Assembly (NCBI GenBank): GCA_905182985.1 | Contig: CAJJDN010000068.1 | Span: 333,453-397,452 of the forward strand | Length of the DNA stretch: 64,000 nt | Source: Paramecium sonneborni | Lineage: Eukaryota; Ciliophora; Oligohymenophorea; Peniculida; Parameciidae | Direction: 5' to 3' | In this document: positions 22,419-34,757 of the stretch, one piece after another | Numbering within the stretch: the first letter of the stretch is position 1 | How the letters are laid out: the number at the start of each line of letters is the position of its first letter | Made by a program: the position numbers and the translations under genes | Notes under the pieces: model-generated | What the model saw: the letters and a program-made list of their open reading frames with translations, nothing else | The model's database searches: none | Told to the model about the DNA's origin: nothing

Positions 22419-24952
22419 TCATTTATTTTTAATTATGATACGATCCTTAATTTTTTCTTGACCACTCTAATTAATTTACAAAGTTTGCTTAACTATTTTT
22501 TAGTTATTATTATTGCGTTAAGCGCTTTTAATGATTTTCATAGAACCAGTCTATGTTGGGGTATTTGTTTCTTAAATTGGGTGTTATTTATCTTAATTCA
22601 CTACTACTACTCTTTTATTACTAATCTTCTAGATTACTATCTCAGCAATTTCTTCTTTTTTTTCAATGATAATTTCATTATTTTGATTCTATTGAGGAAC
22701 TGTTTAAATACATAGCTAGGATATTTAAGTTTATTAAGGTTAAAATACTTAAACAGATGAGCCTTCAATTTTTTCTATAATCTTATTTTGATCACCATTA
22801 TCTATTATTTATGAGATTTTTTCTTTTTGTGGAGACAATGATACAGATTTGCTATAAAATTCATTTTAATACTAATATTCTTTTCTCATTCTGACATCAT
22901 CTTAATTCTTTTAAACTTTTGAATATGTTATTTTTACTCCAGCATTGATATTTTTTTAACTGTCCTCAGATTAAGAATTTTTTCTGGGAAATTCAGATTT
23001 TAATTATGATTTACTTGTTTTGTGCTTTTTGTCAGATCTATCATTTTCATTTCTTTTTTCTCTTTCTTTTCTATCATTTTAATTGTGTTATTTCTCTCTA
23101 GATCTATCCCTTGATTTTCTTCTTTTTTTATTCTCATAACGATGAATATGTTTATCTTTAAATTAATGATGTTCATCTTTTTTTTCATACCTATATTTTT
23201 CTTTGTCATTTTATCTATCTTTTTCTCTATATTTTTGTTTTTACCTTTCTTTTTCTTTTTCTTATTCTTTTTCTCTTAAATATTTTTCTCTTTCTTTTTC
23301 TTTCTCTCTCTCTTTCTCTCTTTCCTTTTCTTTCTCTCTCTCTCTTTCTCTTTCTTTCTCTTTCTCTTTTTCCCTTTCTCTTTCCCTTTCCCTTTCTCTT
23401 TCTTTCTCTTTCTCTCTTTCTCTTTCCTTTTCTTTCTCTCTCTCCCTTTCTCTCTCTTTTTCTTTTTCCTTTTCTCTTTCTCTTTCTCTTTCCTTTTCCC
23501 TTTCTTTTTCCCTTTCCCTTTCCTTTTCCCTTTCTTTTTCCCTTTCTCTTTCTCTTTCTCTTTCTCTTTCTCTTTCCCTTTCCCTTTCCCTTTCTCTTTA
23601 TTTCTCTTTTTCCCTTTCCCTTTCCCTTTCCCTTTCCCTTTCTCTTTCTTTCTCTTTCTCTCTTTCTTTCTCTTTCTCTCTTTCTCTTTCTTTATCTTTC
23701 TCTTTCTCTCTCTCCCTTTCTCTTTATTTTTCTTTATCCTTTTCTTTTTCCCTTTCTTTCTCTTTTAATTTTTCTTTATCTTTTTTTTTGATTTGATCTT
23801 ATTCATATTCAATTCTTTTTCCTCCTTCAGAATCAGCTGATAATTATTCATTTATTTTATCATTATCAGCTGTTTTCATCTATTCTCTATTTCTCTATTC
23901 TCTTTATTCTTTCGCTCTTTCCCTCTCTCGTTATTCCCTTATTTGTTTTTCTTTTTCCAATCTGTCTTTTTCTTTTAACTTGACTTCCGTCTGTACTTAT
24001 TCTATATCTATTATGTATTAGTATACTCTCATCAACAAACTCATTATGAAATTGCCATTTATTCTAACTACTTCTATTTTTTCGATCTTAACTGCTGCTT
24101 CTATCTCTACTTCTTCTATCTCTATTTCTTCTATCTCTACTCCTTCTGCTTTTTTTTTGTCTCTCATAACTATTTCTATAACTTTCTTTTTTTTGACTTT
24201 ATTCTAATCTTCTTTTATCTAATTCTTTTCCTTTATCATCACTTGTATCTTTGCTTTTTTTTCTCTTTTCATTTGATTTCTCTCTATCTCTATCTCTATC
24301 TCTACTTCTACTTTTGCTTTAAACTTTTTATGTTTATTTTGTCTTTGAATCATCACTATTTTTTGGAAATCTTTATTGGAATTATAATGGTAATCGAATA
24401 TCCTGCAATGGTTAAGGTTTGTAAGGTTTTTAAATTCCTAAAAGAGAGTGAAGCTTAAAATTACAATAAATTTATACCTTTTCAGCAGTTTATCCAGACA
24501 ATTCTTAAACTTCCTTAGATTAATTAACCGGCAATAATTCATTCAAATCATTTTTGATATTTTGCGTTTTTTCATAACTGAGCACTCCTTTTAGTGTCCA
24601 ATCAACTTTGAAAAATGATTCTTAATTTCCTTTCAAGTTACTAAGATTTATTTTTTACTCCTCCTAATTTGTTTATATTAGGTAATACAGTTAAGTAATC
24701 AAATTCCTTAGATTATGTTTGTATAATTCCAAAGGCTAGGAATGATTTTTCATCCAAACAACTCAGAAATACTCCCACCTATTTGGACTTATCCAGAGCA
24801 CGATCAATTTGTTTATCAAATTTTCTTTGTATAAAGATGACTTTGTTATTTAGACTAGAGTCAGCTTAAGCCTTTGATTTGTATTTAACGATAAAGAATT
24901 TACTTTGTGACAATTTAAAGATTTCTAATTAGAAACATAATTTACCTTCCAT
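22419..24952 (-). CDS. YTH-domain RNA-binding protein with long charged K/E/R tail (819 aa)
   Basis: An 819-residue protein with three introns (24664-24688, 24454-24477, 24002-24026). Residues 15-165 form a YTH domain: SKFFIVKYKS, then VGVFLSCLDEKSFLAFGIIQ, FKVDWTLKGVLSYEKTQNI and a PVNQSKEVQELSG segment matching the family's P-V-K-x-G-Q-E stretch. YTH domains bind N6-methyladenosine in RNA. The aromatic cage is only partly kept: the Trp of FKxDW is present, but the first cage Trp position (VWST in animals) seems to be Phe. After the domain come R-D and R-S repeats and then about 200 residues of near-pure K/E/R (23203-23796), resembling the flanks of nuclear YTHDC1-type proteins. It is likely nuclear, in splicing or RNA decay. 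Confidence 0.87.
23203..23796 (-). repeat. Polypurine microsatellite encoding an E/K/R repeat inside the YTH gene
   Basis: On the minus strand this 0.6-kb tract is almost entirely A and G in GAAAGA/GAGAAA-type units and encodes alternating E, K and R. The reading frames on both sides of it agree modulo 3, so it is spanned by one open frame without an intron. The complementary plus-strand reading gives a 197-aa Ser/Phe/Leu string, which is a shadow. Confidence 0.85.
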
Positions 24953-26380
24953 CTCTAATATCAAAAATAAAAATAATAAATAAATTGTTAATCTTTTTCA
25001 TTAAATATATTAGATATAATTTTCAATTTATAATAATTTTTATCTTTTATTTCGATCATAATTTATCATCTAAAGCATTTGAGGATAAAATTATGTATAG
25101 TCTTATTCAATTTTAAAAAAATCTTGTTTAAATATTTTTACAAATATCTCTATTTCTATTGATCTATCCCTTGCTTTGAAATATTGGGTATTTTTCTATT
25201 AATTTAATATATATCAGAAGATATAAATTTTATAAGTTCTTTAATATGCTAATATTCAGGTGTTCTTTCTTATTCCAATAAAAAATATCAGATTAGCTTT
25301 CCTCGATATTATGTTCATTATATTTCGGGCTTATATCTATCAAAATTGAATAATAGATATCTAAATGTTTTAATTTCTACGAAATTATTCAAAAAAAACG
25401 TAATATTTTTGATTTATCTCGATGAATAATTTATTCTAAATGAAGGCCTTTTAGTACCAATACTATTTGGTAAATAATATGCATCAAATTTCATTAATTT
25501 CTAAAGTTTATATACCTCTGTGATTCTTCAATTCTCAAAAGTATCATTATAGTATTTCATAAAAATAATTTATTGATCCATAAAATTACAAGATAACAAA
25601 AAATATTTCTACAAACATAATTCTGAAAATACAAATTTCACTTTTTTAATGTTAAACTCTTGAACATTAAGGGTTCTGAAAGATATATTCAGTTTTAATA
25701 TTATAAAGTACTTCTAAAAATTTTTTTTTTAGTAAAAACAATCACGTTGCCATTTTATTTACTCCAAATATATTTAAAAGAAATTCTTTTATAATATTTT
25801 AAAATAATCCTTATTTATATCAACTAATAATTAAGATTAAAACAGAACTTTACATAAATGCATATTTGAACTATTATATATTATTAAGTAGAATTTAATT
25901 GAATCTAATTAATGTTTATCCAAAATAAATAAAATTAATCAATTCTCACACTCATAAGAAATAATGCATTTTTTTTTTCTCATCCAAATACAACTTAAAA
26001 GAAAGATTCTTTTACATATTTTAGATGAAACATTATTATAGACAATCATTACACTTTTAATAAGTTCTAATTAAATTCTTTGTAGGCTTTATATCTCAAA
26101 ATACTCAATTGTTCTCATTGATACTCCTTTAATTAATATTGAGCATTAGCTTTCCTATCTTTATACAAGTCATATATAATAGAATTTATAATTATTGTTT
26201 AATACTAAAATATTGTTTATGATTTATCTAGACATTATTATATCTTCTCAACAAAATAGAATTAGTATTAAATACTCATTTTTATTTTGGAATGATGGTA
26301 GTTATTAAAATTAATTTTTTTATTTCTAAAGCAAAGTGTTTATTAATTTATATAATAATTATTTACAATAATAAATAAAA
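24953..26380. other. Gene-poor AT-rich stretch with one decayed open frame
   Basis: No complete gene could be built here. A 94-codon minus-strand open stretch at 25107-25388 looks protein-like (described separately), and shorter fragments near 26040-26170 on the same strand read, for example, YDLYKDRKANAQYQLKEY before a TGA. Together these suggest an eroding gene. The region also holds the promoters of the YTH gene and of the gene at 26381. Confidence 0.45.
25107..25388 (-). pseudogene. Decayed coding fragment (94 open codons)
   Basis: Flanked by in-frame TGA on both sides and lacking an ATG. The reading includes HLDIYYSILIDISPKYNE and SDIFYWNKKEHLNISILKN, with balanced hydrophobic and charged residues unlike random AT-rich translation. 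No splice junction extends it convincingly and no family is recognised. Confidence 0.3.
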
Positions 26381-27212
26381 ATGGAGGATTTGGATTCTGC
26401 AGGAATTAACTTTGGAGTTATCTCTTTTTTTTATTTACTCTCAATTTTCTATATATTGAAATTCAATTCTAAAAGTTTTATGAAAACAATTACAAAAACT
26501 AGATAAGAAAATGAAAAATGTTTGGATTAAATTTCAGAGGCGTTTGTCTTTTTTTTTTTAGAATAAAGATAAGGCCATACATTGGTAAAATTTTTTTAAT
26601 ATTGAGATTTGTATCGAAAAAGTAGTATCTATCTTTGTAATATTTACAAATTAAGAAATGGCATAATCAATATTTGGCTCATATAACAGCATAATAAATG
26701 ACAATGAAGAAAATTTAGAATATTTATATGTCTATCTGATTATACCATTAATAGGCTTTGGGGGATATTTTTTATAAAAGGTTTTTTATTATTTGAATTA
26801 TTGCTTCTATGAGAAATTCATATATTAGAAATTAGTAATAAAATATCGAAAATTGTCAAAATTCGCATTTTCAGATCCTCGATCAAGAAGCATGTTTTTT
26901 TTTGGATATATTATTACTAATTTGATAGTAATTTTAGTAGTTTTCAGCGATTCAAATAATGGAATATTCAGTAGATGTGTAATTTAAGCATTGATATCAT
27001 CTGCTATATAAATATTTGGATTTGAATTGCTTTTTGTGTTTTTAGCAGTCTTTATGATGAAAGTAGATGATAAAATTTATGCAATAATATTTTAATAAAA
27101 AAAGGAGAAAATAATATTATCTGAACACTCCTAGGTAATAATTAATTTAAATAAATGATAGATTAACTAAAATGATCAGGAATCAAATCCAAATTTAGAA
27201 CCCCCATCATGA
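26381..27212 (+). CDS. Multipass membrane protein of unknown function (260 aa)
   Basis: A 260-residue protein with two introns (26585-26606, 27135-27161). Hydrophobic segments occur at about residues 11-27 (FGVISFFYLLSIFYIL), 108-124 (LYVYLIIPLIGFGGYFL), 168-190 (MFFFGYIITNLIVILVVF) and 198-222 (ALISSAIQIFGFELLFVFLAVFMM), so four membrane helices are likely. The C-terminal tail is short and polar, ending ...NPNLEPPS. There is no signal peptide and no pore or transporter motif that I recognise. Both introns restore the frame and the total is an exact codon number, so the gene model is firm even though the function is unknown. Confidence 0.72.
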
Positions 27213-27462
27213 GACTAAATTTATCAAATATTTTTAATTTTATTGTATTTATTATTTTATAATTAAATTTAATACTATTAAATATTCTATTTGATAAGTT
27301 CTACCTAAAATTTATTTTTTTTGTTTAAATTTAAATATTCCTAACTATCTGAGCTAGTAAAAGAGAAGAATTGATTTTTTATTTAAATTTAATCCATTTA
27401 ATCATAATTTCATCATTGAAAATTATAAAAAATTATTGATAGATTAAGTGATATTTAAATAA

Positions 27463-27952
27463 ATGATTTATAATTAAAATGATGATCTAGAAAGTACAAA
27501 AGGTAAACTTTTAAAATATTTACAATATTTCTAATGGTAAGAAACGAATATTAAATAAATTAGAAAAGAATATAATAAAAGAGGATTGAGAAATTTTAGT
27601 TGAATTTGTTATTTTTTATAAAACAAGCAGATTTATATGAAGATGGATTAGATATATCATAGGATGAGCAATATCAAAATAACGATGAATTTAATATTGA
27701 AAGTTAAAAATCATATTTGATATTAAATTGAATAAAGACAACTTGTTATAAGCAAGAATACAAATAAATTAAGATAGACATTTTATAGATAAAAATCTAA
27801 CTTATATGAGCTACCACAATGGAGTTTGTAAAAAGATCAATACATTTAAGGATGAATATAATTTATTAAATTTGGATTTTAATATTATATATATTTTTAC
27901 AATAGTATAGTTTATTATTCAAAAAAGGTCTTAGAACGTTAAAAAAATTTGA
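27463..27952 (+). CDS. Protein of unknown function (140 aa)
   Basis: A 140-residue frame built from two introns that are rather long for this window (32 nt at 27599-27630 and 35 nt at 27703-27737, both with GTT donors). The reading is MIYNQNDDLESTKGKLLKY..., then NLYEDGLDISQDEQYQNN, then RHFIDKNLTYMSYHNGVCK, ending at TGA 27950-27952 after a hydrophobic Ile-rich end. The middle looks clearly coding, while the last 20 residues are less certain because another GT..AG pair (27928-27955) could replace the end. No domain is recognised. It lies 132 bp from the converging MAPKK-type gene. Confidence 0.48.
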
Positions 27953-28084
27953 AAGATTTGATAATAATAAAAAAAGAATATTAAAAAATTCTTTTGATTT
28001 ATTGATCAATCTTTATTTTACTAATTTGAGAAAGAATATTAAATATTAAATATAAATTGATTACAATATAAGATTAATTATAAT

Positions 28085-29212
28085 TCATAATTATGTTACT
28101 TAATTCAACCATTATAAGAATACCATCTTGTCTATTTTTTTCGTTCTCAAAATAATTTTATGATTCAATAATTAATCAACTGTTGCTCTCTCCTCTGGTT
28201 TTAATTTGACACTATAAATTAAATAGTTATATTACCACATAGATATAAAGTTTTTCATTTCTGCTGATATTTTGGCTTAAACATTTTCTATGTTAAATGA
28301 ACTAATCTCATTAACCATATCTATAAACTATGTTTTCTGGATAGGATGTTTTCCCATTAAGCATTCTGCTGTTAAAATACCAATTGACCATATGTCAGAA
28401 TCTTTTCCATACATTTCTCCATTCAATCGTTCAGGCTAAACTTTGAATAACTGCTTACTGACATATAAACTGCAGTTCCTACATAAGTCTTTCTTTATTG
28501 CATTGTTTCTATTGTACCAGAGATACCGAAATCTGTGATTTTGATTTCACCTTTCTTGTTTACTAATATGTTTTATGGTTTAATATCTCTATGAATGATT
28601 TTCTTTTTATTATGTAAATAATCAATCCCTAAAAGAATTTAATATAAAAGCAATGCCATAACAGGTTCATTTAGATTTTTCACTTTCTTAATCAAAGAAT
28701 CTATAGAGCCAACATCCATATATTCAAGTATTATGTGCAAAGTTCCTGATTTATAGAATGCCCCATAACATTTTACAACATAAGGTGAACTACATTCTAA
28801 TGCTAATTTTAATTCATCTGAAAGCTGTTTCAAATATTATGGATCTGAAGCAACAGGAATTTTCTAAATGAGAATTGTAAATACTTTCATTGCAAAATAT
28901 TATCCTGTGACTTAATCCTATACTTTTTCAACTTAACCTGATGCACCCTGACCTAATTACCCAACTGTTATTAAATTTTCTAACGATAGATTATGAGTAG
29001 ATTCAGATAGCGAGAAATCCCATTAATCATGTGTATGAGTGACTTTAAGTCCTTAACCATTTAAACGAAATTCCTTAAGAATGAGGGATCCATTCTCAGA
29101 TCTAATTTTTTTAAATAAATAAAAACAGATTTAGAACAGGTTAAGCTTATTCTGATTAAAGACTAATCTTTGCAATTTAGGGTTTTTTTTTCTTCAAATC
29201 AGGAGTTTGCAT
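28085..29212 (-). CDS. MAP kinase kinase-type (STE7) protein kinase (351 aa)
   Basis: A 351-residue kinase with three introns (29102-29126 with an unusual GTTTTT donor, 28436-28458, 28212-28235). The catalytic domain has GQGASGQVEKV, YFAMKVF, YGAFYKSGTLHIILEYMD, HRDIKPQNILVN, DFGISGTIETM and VGTAVYMSPERL. The DFGIS start, the short Ser/Thr-containing loop and GTxxYMSPER are hallmarks of MAPKKs, which phosphorylate the T-x-Y loop of MAP kinases; Ser/Thr residues in SGTIETM and KTY would be its own activation sites. The N-terminal 60 residues are basic and may hold a MAPK docking site. Length is normal for a MAPKK without extra domains. Confidence 0.92.
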
Positions 29213-32171
29213 TTAGTAAACTTAAATTAAATATATTTCATTAATCTTTGATTCATTTTCAATATTTACAGAAATATCTTTTCTAATGAGAAATTGTGTT
29301 TCGCAATTATATCAATAATCAAATTTAAACACATTTTAAACAAAGGAGAATTCAAAATATTTATTTAAAATGAATATATGTTTAACTAATATTCTCAAAT
29401 TTTAGCAAAATTTTTATAATTGTTCAAATTGTTAATAAGATTTCATAAAAATTGTGATTATTGTAAATATGAAAAAGAGCTATTTAAACTCAAAAAATTT
29501 TATAAACTAAAAATTAGTGTAATTTTGTTGGAAAACAACAAAATATTTGATTTTAGATCTAGATTTTTAGAAATTAAAAAAAGTTGATCTATGTTCAAAA
29601 GAATCTTAATTAAAATTTTCATTGTAATTAAAATTCAATATATTGTGATCCATAACTTAAATTTTGAATCACATTAAAATGATTGAAAACTATTGATTTT
29701 GAGAAAATTGTATTTTTAACATCCGATATTTAATGGATTTTAACCATAATGATATAAGATTATGATAAAGTAAAATTAAATAAGAATAACACTAAGAGGA
29801 AAACTTTTAAATATTTTATTTATAATCATGAATAACATTATTTGATAAAAAAGTGAATTAAATTTTAATATTATTTTATTTACCTAAAAGAAAGTGATTA
29901 TAAATTTAACTATTTATTCAGATTGGTTAGCTGATTAATAATTTTTTCAATAAATATTTTTATAAAAAATAATTAAACCAAAAAATAAATAAATTTAGCT
30001 GAGTCTCAAAAATTTTTTCTTAAATTATATATCTCTTAGCAATAGATTTCATTTCGAGCTAATACTAAAATTGATGACACTATAAATACAAATATTAAAT
30101 TTTTACAATAAAACATCAAGGTATGTAGTTCTTGAAATTCTACATAAATAGCTATTTGATTATAAGAATTAATAATAGTTTCTAGTAAACTTTATTAGGC
30201 CATTAATTTCTATTTAAAAATATTACCGAAAATTATCACAAGTGAAGCCTAATTTTATTCATATGACTTTGTTTAAACTAATTTTCAAATGTTTGAAAAA
30301 TAAATATTATTACAACATAGTAATCAGATATATGTTGATAAAATTAATTAGAAAACACGATGACATAAACTATGATTACCTTTATAAAGTTCTAAAGTAT
30401 GATTTTTAATGAAAAAGATGTTAAAAACAAAAAATGAGAATGTAGTATTGATTATTTCGTCAAAATATAGAATTCCCAAATTATTTTAATTATTAAAACG
30501 TTCATTTTTATGTTAAATATATTTCAAATAAAGAATTAGGTAAACATTTAATATATATATGAGAATACTATTGATATAATTAATTTATAAAAATAAAATT
30601 AAGATTGACACTTAGATATATACTACAAGATTAATAAAAAATGTTTCGAAAGACCCCTTTTATTTGATCAGCTGATCTTAGTGATTATAAAGATATTTGA
30701 AATAGTTTGCTTTTATAATGTAAGGTGATTGATTTTTCTCAATATTTACTTTCTTAACAATATTCATTTAGCCACCTATAATGTACTTTGTTATTCCTAT
30801 CTATCATTCAAATATAAATCTATATATTGATATAGATTGAGTAAATTTCGAAAATTAATAGAAGCTAAGCCAATCGAAAAGTCAAGGTAATCTAAGTAAT
30901 ATAATTAACTTTTAAAGTATTAAATCTTTATTCGCACATGCAAATCCAAATGTTGTATATGTCAGGAATTAAAAATATAAATGTAAGACTGATATAAAGA
31001 TCTGTTGATCAAAATAGCATTTTCTAATGAATCTTTGGAAAATTTATATAATAATGAAATGTATATAAGATAAAAATTAATTTAAACATAATGGTAAACT
31101 TAAACCGCTCAAAAGGCAGGGTTAAACTTTTCAAATATTGGAAAAAGTATAAAAATTAATTATTTTGAAGAAGATAAAATTAGAAAAATGGTAAAAGATT
31201 CAATATCATTAATCTTAAAGTATGTTTGATTAAGCACTTATTAAATTAAAATTAATTAATACTTTCTCTGATTTTGAAAGATAAGAATAATAAAGAATAA
31301 AATCTATTATCTTAATAAGCATTTGGAAAAAAATGATTAAGGTTGCTGATCTTTATGAATCTCTAAATTTAAGATAGAAAACTAAACATTAATTTAGAAG
31401 TCTAAAATAAAAATTAAGATTTCTTAAGGAATGAATGACAGTGCTTCAAAATTAATACCGATATATATTAAGTTTAATTAAGAGAAGTTTATTATTTTCA
31501 AGATAAATTTTTTTTAAGTAATAAAAAAATTTTTGAATTAGTAAGGTGGATTATTAAAAGGAAAGTTATTAATTGTTGAACATCTATTAAAAGTTTTAGA
31601 AGTCAAAATTGTTGACATACTCCTATTATGAAATACATTTCACATCAAATTCTAATGTATTCATAGATTTTAGATTCTATCATTTTCTTAAGTATTTGTA
31701 ATAAAAGCATGGATAATTGCATAGATTGAGTCACTAGATTAAATAGAAAATTAAGACAGTAGAAAAAATTATCATAAAATATAAATGAATGATTTAATGA
31801 ATCAATAATAATGCTAGAAGATTGAATAAATATTTAGGAAACTCAAATTTGATTTTAATCGCATTTGTTCTGGTTTTAATGATTAAAATTTATGAAAATA
31901 GATGAACTCTTTCCTTTAAAAAGTCATAAAGTAGTTTAAAGCAAATACTACTACTCCTATATCAAATCTAGTCTATTTTTTAATCAAATTTTGGCGATAT
32001 CAATTTCATTTTAATAATGTAAGAGTTGTGTTTGAGGGCAATTCTTTAAGAGAAGATTTTAAAATATTAGTTTGATTGTAAATTATCTATTTATGTCTTA
32101 ATTAATTAATTATTTTATATTTTCAACAATATATGTATTGATATAGATTAATAAAATAATCAAATTACTCG
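29213..32171. other. 3-kb gene-poor AT-rich region with decayed coding traces
   Basis: This is the largest gap in the window. No gene with a start, domain and exon chain was found. On the plus strand an open stretch at about 31126-31434 reads, in part, IKVADLYESLNLRQKTKHQF and is followed by a 65-codon ATG-initiated frame from 31432; both look like remnants of one former gene and none matches a family I know. The rest (29213-31100) is low-complexity AT sequence. It must contain the MAPKK promoter near 29220 and the 3' end of the WD40 gene near 32160. Confidence 0.45.
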
Positions 32172-33410
32172 TCATTGATCTTTATTAGGAACAATTGCTA
32201 ACATTAAGCATAATCCATCTCCTCCTCCAATAACACATTTATTTGATGTATTTGCAAAATCCATAGTATATAAACCTATTATATTGATAAATAATATAAA
32301 ACCTTTATTAAATCCACCTAACTACATAGCTTCTTTATATGATCCTTTGATTCTATCAAACATCTTAAACTCATTAGTTCCATGAGCAACCCCTCCTACA
32401 CAATATCCTTTTCCTTTTCCAAATTAAGATCCATATATAAATGCTCCAGCTGTGTCTACTTTTTCTTCCCATTTTATATTCTCTATCAATTTCTATGTAC
32501 CCAAATCCCATATTTATAATTATTCACCCATTCTGTTTGCTCCTGTTAAAATTGTACCTTCTCTTATATCTATTGTATCACCTGCTATTTTTGGACCTAC
32601 AATACATCCAGATTAAGATTTCTATCTTAAATCCTTTAATATATCTTTTATAAAACTACCCATATTATTATATTCTGATCCCAACCTCCACTGATAACTA
32701 AATTTTTATCATAAGGTACAATCTTAACACTGAATAATCTATTATTATGACCAGGCTAAACCCATTATATCGCTTCCAGTGTTGATTATAATGTTTATGC
32801 CTCTATATCATAGATTCTAACCTATAATTACTAGAGAGTCTATTACTTTGCAATCCTTACCACAAGTTGCTAATTAGTTTTTTAAAGCATCTATACAATA
32901 AACTTCATTATCATCTTCTTCTTTAAATTAATAAATAGTAGAATCGGTTTTCACATTTTTATACATTATCGTACCTAATTTAAAGTATTATAATACCATC
33001 AGTGTTCGCTGAAATTAGGACTTATCTCATTTTAGTTGATTTTTCACTTGAAAACCATCTAACATTATTTTATATATTAAACCTAAGGGAAGTACAAGGT
33101 AATTTCATATTTGATTTAGAACTGAGATATGTATAAAATGCTGTCTTTTCGCCTCAGATTGAATAATATAGTACTTCTAGTGAGATCATATACACAGACT
33201 AATCCATTAGAACATCCGAGAGCCAACATAATGTCATCTTTATCAAATCGGGAAGAGTGTATTTCAGAATCTGATTTAAAATATCCTTTAAGAAAGAGAC
33301 GTGATTATGGGTCTTTTATTCTATTTGATTGTTCAAATGATTTACTAAATATTCAAATTAAACTTAGCCTTAAGCTCTTGCGTGATCATATCATTTCGAT
33401 TGTAATCCAT
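32172..33410 (-). CDS. WD40-repeat protein (365 aa)
   Basis: A 365-residue beta-propeller protein with six introns (33345-33363, 33153-33174, 32975-32996, 32822-32846, 32634-32659, 32276-32302). WD-type repeats are visible: LGCSNGLVCVYDL, SANTDGTIMY, ATCGKDCKVRIYDI, VISGGWDQNIIIWDL, GANRMGEQLQIWDL and the last VIGGGDGLCLML, giving about seven blades with GH/WD-like ends. WD40 propellers are scaffolds for complexes; no family-specific motif reveals which one. Resolving all six introns was needed to keep the repeats in frame, and the total is an exact codon number, which supports the model. Its start is 11 bp from the divergent PAP2 gene start. Confidence 0.86.
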
Positions 33411-33421
33411 AATTATTTAAT

Positions 33422-34753
33422 ATGAATTTTTTTATCATTTCTACTATTGTACTAATTTCATATCTACTATTGGATATTTTGTTTGACGATTATCTCTGGA
33501 AGATTAATATTGATTTTACAGTATATCTGTAAAATAACACATTCCTCGGAGAAAAATTGCTATTTTAATTTTTCTCATTTGTAATTCAAGTACCAATTAT
33601 TTTGGGAGGATTGCAGTTTATGTTGTCGAGCAAAAAGGTTGAATCTATTTTATACATATTTTTATGTATGTTTGGATTTGCAAGTAATGGCTTATTAAAA
33701 AATGCATATCATCAACCTAGACCTTATTGGGTAGAAGATGAAATAAATGGGTATATAGAATATTAATGATATTTCAGAATTGGATGTAATATGGAATTTG
33801 GTAAACCATCAGGTCATGCTCAAACTGCAGTCATCATTTATTTTTCTTATCTTTTCATTCTATATCCTTCTACTTTCAGATTAAATAAACTAAAAGTATC
33901 AGATGAGAATAATTATGAAGAACCTGATTTATAATATGGATTAGTAATATTCTTGAATATTTTTGCTTTTCTATGCATTATAATGACTGGACTCTCTAGA
34001 ATATTTTTAGGTGTTCATACAATAGGCTAAGTTACTTTAGGATGGATATATGGAATTTATATAGTTTTAAATTATCAACTCTATTGTCACAAATTCTTAT
34101 TGCAGTACAGATTCTTTATAATACAAGATATATTAAAAATTAATTACAAATGAAAATTGATGAGGAAGTCAAGTTTTAAAGAATGTCAATTACCATTTCT
34201 GCCATTTTCATTATTTCCATTGTGATTGATGTCACTTTATTGGAATTGAATAGAAGAGTATTTAATTAAAATGAAAATCAACTTAATTAATGGTTATTTA
34301 AGATAACTTAATGCAAACACAAAGAAATAGGTTATTACACTAAAAATCATACTAATGTTTTATATAATGCTTGTTTCTTGCATGGAACATTATTCTCTTT
34401 CACATTTTCTTTTATTTAAGGATGTTTCTTTAGTTAAGGAAGCTTTAATTCATTATAATACTCCAATTCAATGGATTAAAAGACTGTAAATTTTAAGATA
34501 TGTAGATTACTCTTTTATCTGCCTATGCTATTACCATTACCGTTATTGTTAATATAGACATATAATATTTATTTGACAGCTTTTTTCATTGTAATATCTT
34601 TCTATTTAACTTTAGTTCATCCCAGTCATATTTTTTGAATGTTTGTATCTCACACTTGTGTATCCAAAATTATTGAAAAAATGCAAATATGAAATCAAAG
34701 GAGAGTTCTTAGAATCTAATAAAGGTTATTATGAGTAATTATCTTAAAGTTGA
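33422..34753 (+). CDS. PAP2-superfamily membrane phosphatase (418 aa)
   Basis: A 418-residue multipass protein with three introns (33751-33777, 34105-34127, 34591-34615). The three PAP2 signature motifs are present: KNAYHQPRP (motif 1, KxxxxxxRP), PSGHAQ (motif 2, with the catalytic His) and SRIFLGVHTIGQ (motif 3, SRxxxxxHxxxD with Gln at the last position). About eight hydrophobic segments flank them, like glucose-6-phosphatase and sphingosine-1-phosphate phosphatase relatives in the ER membrane. The substitution of the usual Asp after the motif 3 His by Gln removes the residue that assists the nucleophile in many members, so activity may be altered. The substrate is unknown. Confidence 0.88.
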
Positions 34754-34757
34754 GGAA

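Noticed and set aside
23203..23796. A 197-aa plus-strand open frame of Ser, Phe and Leu
   Set aside because: It is the complement of the polypurine tract inside the YTH gene; the minus strand frame continues into folded domains on both sides.
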